Source of the DNA: Elusimicrobiota bacterium
Lineage (GTDB): Bacteria; Elusimicrobiota; Elusimicrobia; 2-01-FULL-59-12; JACPXA01
Assembly (NCBI GenBank): GCA_016196785.1
Contig: JACPXA010000072.1
Span: 1-9,621, forward strand
DNA: 9,621 bases
Direction of reading: 5' to 3'
A program made the position numbers and the translations under genes. Below are positions 6,543 to 9,621 of the stretch, piece by piece; position 1 is the first letter of the stretch; each line of letters opens with the position of its first letter. Below the pieces are notes generated by a model. The model was not told where the DNA came from and searched no databases. It saw only the letters and a list, made by a program, of their open reading frames with translations.

Positions 6543-7388
6543 ATGAAGGCTCTCATTTTAGCAGGGGGGAAAGGAACTCGTCTTCGTCCCATTACGCATA
6601 CGTTTGCTAAACAACTTGTCCCCATTGCCAACAAACCAATCCTCTTCTATGGCCTGGAAGCCGTGGCACAGGCGGGAATCACAGAAGTCGGCATGATCGT
6701 TGGTGATACTCGGGAAGAGATTCGAGCTGCCGTAGGGGACGGGGCACGATGGGGATTACGGGTGACCTATATCCCACAGGAGGCTCCCCTAGGCTTAGCC
6801 CATGCGGTCAAGATCGCCAAAGATTTCCTCAGCAATGACCAGTTTGTGGTCTATCTTGGAGACAATCTCATTAAGGATGGGATCACTCCCTTTATCAAAG
6901 GATTTATACAAAGACGTCCCAATGCACAGATCCTTTTAGCGAAGGTCCCCCATCCAGAACGGTTTGGAGTCGCCGAGCTAGTCGAGGGCAGGGTTGTCCA
7001 TCTCGATGAGAAACCACTACACCCCAAGAGTGAGTTGGCATTAGTCGGGGTGTATTTGTTTGACTCGACTGTCTTCGAAATTCTCGGGGATCTCAAGCCC
7101 TCGTGGCGTGGCGAGCTGGAGATCACTGATGCCATCCAAGGGTTGATTGATCGAGGGTACGAGGTGAGGCACTATGTGATTAGTGGATGGTGGAAAGACA
7201 CGGGACGCTTGGAGGACCTTTTGGAGGCCAACCGACTCGTTCTCGAAACGCTGACCACTAGCAACGCTGGTCAAGTGGCTCCGGATGTTCGTCTGGAGGG
7301 AAAAGTCATCATCGACGGATTCGAGGGATTCACCGAATCGAGGGATCGCTCATCGGTCAACGTGTTGAGATCGAAAAATCCTCAGTGA
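6543..7388 (+). CDS. rmlA: Glucose-1-phosphate thymidylyltransferase, long form, with disrupted C-terminal beta-helix
   Basis: RmlA joins glucose-1-phosphate and dTTP to make dTDP-glucose, the first step to dTDP-rhamnose and other deoxysugars. The nucleotidyltransferase domain is complete: LAGGKGTRLRPIT (Gly8-Thr18), KQLVPIANKPILFYGLEA, GLAHAVKIAKDF, YLGDN with metal-binding Asp107, FGVAEL, ALVGVYLFD, SWRGELEITDAIQ and GWWKDTG. The sequence is closest in style to the roughly 355-aa long form (StrD type), whose C-terminus is a left-handed beta-helix. Here the frame reaches EGKVIID and then runs into about 24 unrelated residues and a stop at 281 aa. The true family C-terminus survives just downstream in another frame (7334-7444), so an internal deletion with a frame change is the likely cause. 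The catalytic domain could still fold; stability and feedback control are doubtful. A sigma70-like promoter lies 48 bp upstream. Confidence 0.9.
   Translation: MKALILAGGKGTRLRPITHTFAKQLVPIANKPILFYGLEAVAQAGITEVGMIVGDTREEIRAAVGDGARWGLRVTYIPQEAPLGLAHAVKIAKDFLSNDQFVVYLGDNLIKDGITPFIKGFIQRRPNAQILLAKVPHPERFGVAELVEGRVVHLDEKPLHPKSELALVGVYLFDSTVFEILGDLKPSWRGELEITDAIQGLIDRGYEVRHYVISGWWKDTGRLEDLLEANRLVLETLTTSNAGQVAPDVRLEGKVIIDGFEGFTESRDRSSVNVLRSKNPQ
7318..7348. repeat. rmlA: Short direct and inverted repeat at the rmlA lesion
   Basis: TCGAGGGAT occurs at 7321-7329 and again at 7338-7346 (offset 17 bp), and GATTCG (7318-7323) is inverted as CGAATC (7334-7339). The structure sits exactly where rmlA homology leaves one frame and re-enters another. 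This is the kind of microhomology expected at a slippage or deletion junction; a chance origin is possible because the units are short. Confidence 0.5.
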
Positions 7389-7444
7389 AGCCTTCGGCCT
7401 ATCGTCTGATGATCGGAGATTCAGGGCGGGTAGAGATTCCATGA
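7334..7444 (+). pseudogene. rmlA: Out-of-frame remnant of the RmlA C-terminus
   Basis: In the frame two bases on from rmlA, positions 7334-7441 translate to RIEGSLIGQRVEIEKSS followed by VKPSAYRLMIGDSGRVEIP, then TGA. From memory, long-form RmlA proteins end in a segment such as RRVEGSLIGREVEV followed by PKAHRLVLGDHSKVQI, so this is the family's own C-terminus. It has no start codon and overlaps the end of the rmlA ORF out of frame. Compared with full-length relatives, about 50-55 codons of beta-helix are missing between EGKVIID (rmlA frame) and GIHRIEGSLIG (this frame). Confidence 0.75.
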
Positions 7445-7466
7445 TGCCAACAACCCTTTCCTCCTC

Positions 7467-8429
7467 ATGAAAGTCTTAGTGACCGGTGGGGCTGGTTTTA
7501 TTGGGTCACACCTCGTCGAGGCATTGCTACGGCAAGGGGCACGCGTGCGGGTATTAGACAATTTTTCATCAGGAAAGCGATGGTATCTCACGCCTTATGT
7601 ACAGCAGATCACGCTGGTTGAGGGGGACATTCTGGACCCCCGGATCCTACAAAAAGTTGTCAAGGGCGTAAGGTACGTCTTTCATCAGGCTGCGCTCCAT
7701 TCAGTCCCTCGTTCCCTAGAAGATCCCCGAGCCACCAACGAGGTGAATATCCGCGGGACACTTGAACTCTTATTGGCTGCCCAGAAGGCACGCGTGAAAC
7801 GGTTTATCTTCGCATCATCGTCCTCGGTCTACGGTGATAGCCGACAATTTCCCCAACGAGAGGACCAGCCGACGAATCCGGTTTCTCCATATGCCGTTTC
7901 AAAGCTCACTGGAGAATATTATTGCTCAGTCTTTACGAAAACCATGGGGTTGGAAACGGTGTCTCTGCGGTATTTTAACGTCTTTGGTCCCCGGCAAGAT
8001 CCCCATTCGAAGTACGCCGCCATCATTGCCAGCTTTATCCTTGCGGCCCTTCAAGGCAAGCCGTTGGAGATCCATGGAGATGGGAAACAGTCACGAGACT
8101 TCACATACGTCATGAACGTCGTCCAGGCCAACCTCGCTGCGGCAGCCGCCCCCCGAGTCGTTGGTCAGGTCATTAACGTCGCATGTGGCAAGAGTTACTC
8201 GGTGCTAGACATCGCCAAGGCGCTCGAAGCGATCGTTGGGCAACGGCTCCCACGCCGACATACTGCACCACGACCTGGAGATGTCAGGAAGACCTGGGCA
8301 GACGTGAGAAGAGTTCACCAACTCCTTCATTGTGGACCTACGGTGTCTTTTCTGGACGGCCTTCGCAAGGCCTGGGAGTATTTCTGCCAACATCGAGCCA
8401 TGGTCATCCGCACGGCCTCAACTTTATGA
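7467..8429 (+). CDS. Nucleotide-sugar 4-epimerase, extended SDR (GalE/WbpP-like)
   Basis: The enzyme probably epimerises C4 of a UDP-sugar (UDP-glucose/galactose or their N-acetyl forms), using tightly bound NAD in the cytoplasm. It has the Rossmann start TGGAGFIGSH (from residue 6), DNFSSG, a GDILD motif, HQAALHSVPRS, the catalytic Ser118 in FASSSSVYGD and the pair Tyr142/Lys146 (YAVSK), then LRYFNVFGPRQDP and GDGKQSRDFTYV. The position matching E. coli GalE Tyr299, which limits substrate size, appears to be Thr276 (DVRKTWAD). A small residue here, as in WbpP, suggests that N-acetylhexosamine UDP-sugars may be accepted; this rests on a by-eye alignment. The 320 aa look complete, unlike rmlA and rmlB on either side. 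No clear Shine-Dalgarno precedes ATG 7467; the stop overlaps the rmlB start as ATGA. Confidence 0.87.
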   Translation: MKVLVTGGAGFIGSHLVEALLRQGARVRVLDNFSSGKRWYLTPYVQQITLVEGDILDPRILQKVVKGVRYVFHQAALHSVPRSLEDPRATNEVNIRGTLELLLAAQKARVKRFIFASSSSVYGDSRQFPQREDQPTNPVSPYAVSKLTGEYYCSVFTKTMGLETVSLRYFNVFGPRQDPHSKYAAIIASFILAALQGKPLEIHGDGKQSRDFTYVMNVVQANLAAAAAPRVVGQVINVACGKSYSVLDIAKALEAIVGQRLPRRHTAPRPGDVRKTWADVRRVHQLLHCGPTVSFLDGLRKAWEYFCQHRAMVIRTASTL

Positions 8430-9274
8430 AGATTCTAGTCACTGGTGGAGCAGGTTTTATTGGGTCCCATCTCGTCAGGTATTTGATCCAACATAGTACC
8501 CATAACGAGATTTTCAATCTTGATAAACTGACGTATGCCGGGCATCTTTCAAATCTCAAAGATGTTTCGCGAAATTCCCGCTATCATTTTATCCGTGGAG
8601 ATATCTGTGACGCTCGCTTAGTGACTCGGTTAACCAAACAAGTGGATGCCATCATCCATTGTGCTGCAGAAACTCACGTGGATCGTTCGATCCATCAAGC
8701 TACCCCATTTTTGCGGACCAACGTCATAGGGACCCAGACGCTCTTAGAGGCAGTGCGACGAACTGCAGTGAGACGTTTCCTCCAGATCTCCACTGATGAG
8801 GTCTACGGGAGTATCTCCGTGGGACGAGCGACCGAGGAGACTCCCTTACGGCCTTCAAATCCGTATTCGGCAAGCAAGGCAGCCGCTGACCTTCTCGCGC
8901 TCTCATACTATAAGACATATGGGGTGCCAGTCATCATCGTCCGTCCCTGCAATAATTTTGGACCTTATCAATATCCAGAGAAGATGCTGCCGTTATTTAT
9001 CACGAACGCTTTGCAAGGACGCTCCCTTCCGCTCTATGGAGACGGGCAGAACGTTCGGGATTGGTTGTTTGTGGAGGACCACTGTCGTGCCCTTCTCCTT
9101 CTCCTTCGGAAACGGCGAGAGCTTGGGTGGAAGCCATCGGTTCCCTTTCCTCATGCTTTCGCACGAACCCTCCGGTGGTTCCAAACGGAGTCCACCTGGT
9201 GGCGACTGATCAAAGAAGCAGAACCGGCGTTTCATCGTTTCTCTAAGATCCAATACCCCTCCCTGCAATTTTGA
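8426..9274 (+). CDS. rmlB: dTDP-glucose 4,6-dehydratase with an internal in-frame deletion
   Basis: RmlB turns dTDP-glucose into dTDP-4-keto-6-deoxyglucose using bound NAD, the step after RmlA. The first 227 residues match the family closely: TGGAGFIGSH, DKLTYAGHLSNL, HCAAETHVDRSI, STDEVYGS with active-site Thr123-Asp124-Glu125, the Tyr147/Lys151 pair (YSASK), RPCNNFGPYQYPEKMLPLFI and GDGQNVRDWLFVEDHCRA. The sequence then jumps from LLLLRK straight to RRELGWKPSVPF, which in relatives lies about 55-60 residues further on. The missing part holds the NIGG motif, the following helices, and the RPGHDRRYAID segment that helps bind the nucleotide sugar. The product is 282 aa instead of about 340, but the frame is kept to the natural-looking end (WFQTESTWWRLI). 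Activity is doubtful. I chose ATG 8426, which overlaps the epimerase stop as ATGA; the frame is open further upstream but that stretch lies inside the epimerase gene. Confidence 0.9.
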   Translation: MKILVTGGAGFIGSHLVRYLIQHSTHNEIFNLDKLTYAGHLSNLKDVSRNSRYHFIRGDICDARLVTRLTKQVDAIIHCAAETHVDRSIHQATPFLRTNVIGTQTLLEAVRRTAVRRFLQISTDEVYGSISVGRATEETPLRPSNPYSASKAAADLLALSYYKTYGVPVIIVRPCNNFGPYQYPEKMLPLFITNALQGRSLPLYGDGQNVRDWLFVEDHCRALLLLLRKRRELGWKPSVPFPHAFARTLRWFQTESTWWRLIKEAEPAFHRFSKIQYPSLQF

Positions 9275-9308
9275 TTCGTCCCAGCCATCCTCTCCTTCGA
9301 GCCAGGCG

Positions 9309-9621
9309 ATGAGACGAATCTGTGTCATTGGCACAGGGTATGTCGGGTTAGTCACAGGGGCGTGTCTGGCGGACTTAGGGAACCTGGTAGTGTGTACGGA
9401 TAACGATGCCCCAAAGATTGCCCTTCTCACCCGACGTATCCTTCCTATTTACGAGCCCGGTCTGGAAGATCTCGTCAAGAAGAATGTCCAAGAACGCCGC
9501 TTAGCCTTTACAACGAGTATCCAAAAAGGCATTCGAGAAGCCGAGGTCATCTTTATTGCGGTGGGTACACCTCCTCAACCTGATGGTTCAGCCGACCTTC
9601 AGTACGTTGAGGTAGTGACTC
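9309..9621 (+). CDS. ugd: UDP-glucose 6-dehydrogenase, N-terminal part (3' end outside window)
   Basis: Ugd oxidises UDP-glucose twice with NAD to UDP-glucuronate, a precursor for acidic surface polysaccharides. The visible 104 codons show the NAD-binding start MRRICVIGTGYVGLVTGACLA, the second-strand acidic residues (CTDND), the hallmark IYEPGLEDLV, and VIFIAVGTPPQPDGSADLQYV, all typical of the UDP-glucose/GDP-mannose dehydrogenase family. IYEPGLEDLV favours UDP-glucose over GDP-mannose or UDP-ManNAc dehydrogenases. ATG 9309 gives the normal N-terminus; a weak AGG at 9304-9306 precedes it. The gene follows rmlB after 34 bp and probably belongs to the same transcript. It is intact as far as it can be seen. 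Confidence 0.95.
   Translation, partial: MRRICVIGTGYVGLVTGACLADLGNLVVCTDNDAPKIALLTRRILPIYEPGLEDLVKKNVQERRLAFTTSIQKGIREAEVIFIAVGTPPQPDGSADLQYVEVVT

Noticed and set aside
8183..8425. N-terminal extension of the rmlB frame starting at 8183
   Set aside because: It runs inside the intact epimerase gene and translates to low-complexity nonsense; the Rossmann motif requires the ATG at 8426.
7494..8466. Shared 14-base string GGTTTTATTGGGTC near the starts of the epimerase and rmlB (7494-7507, 8453-8466)
   Set aside because: Both encode the conserved GFIGSH NAD-binding loop of paralogous SDR enzymes with the same codons; no need to invoke a recombination repeat.
8796..9430. Alternative ORFs overlapping rmlB (8796-9209 +, 8993-9430 -)
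   Set aside because: No domain match by eye, and they overlap strongly conserved rmlB and ugd coding sequence in other frames.

Overview
The window reads as chromosome from a Gram-negative bacterium of moderately high GC. It encodes LptD, so the cell has an outer membrane with LPS. The gene order and protein style feel like Nitrospirota or a similar deep-branching environmental lineage, but that is an impression; no 16S or clear taxonomic marker is present.

Left half (1-5040), a tightly packed housekeeping operon on the + strand: the 3' end of accD (acetyl-CoA carboxylase beta subunit), folC (folate synthase/folylpolyglutamate synthase), a ROK-family sugar kinase, and lptD (outer-membrane LPS translocon). 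Each gene overlaps the next by 1-4 bases (ATGA, ATGA, TAGTG), which suggests translational coupling. A palindromic MITE-like element of about 157 bp (439-595) lies exactly at the accD/folC junction. It begins on the accD stop codon and is read in frame as the first ~50 residues of the folC ORF.

Middle (5041-6542): a short remnant of a SAM-dependent methyltransferase, frameshifted near its start and truncated after about 80 residues; then an intact GT2 polyisoprenyl-phosphate glycosyltransferase with two C-terminal membrane helices; then a spacer with a very good sigma70-type promoter (TTGACA-17-TATCAT, 6466-6494).

Right half (6543-9621), a nucleotide-sugar cluster for surface polysaccharide: rmlA (long-form glucose-1-phosphate thymidylyltransferase), a GalE/WbpP-like nucleotide-sugar 4-epimerase, rmlB (dTDP-glucose 4,6-dehydratase) and the start of ugd (UDP-glucose 6-dehydrogenase). 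Two of these look damaged. rmlA has lost most of its C-terminal beta-helix and the last ~36 residues survive in another frame. rmlB has lost about 55-60 codons in frame, including the segment with its NIGG and RPGHDRRYA motifs.

The main observation is a cluster of lesions limited to surface-polysaccharide genes (methyltransferase, rmlA, rmlB), while the housekeeping operon beside them is intact apart from the repeat at the folC start. This could be real decay or variation of a polysaccharide locus, or assembly collapse; raw reads would decide. I found no RNA gene, CRISPR array, insertion sequence with transposase, or obviously novel defence system.
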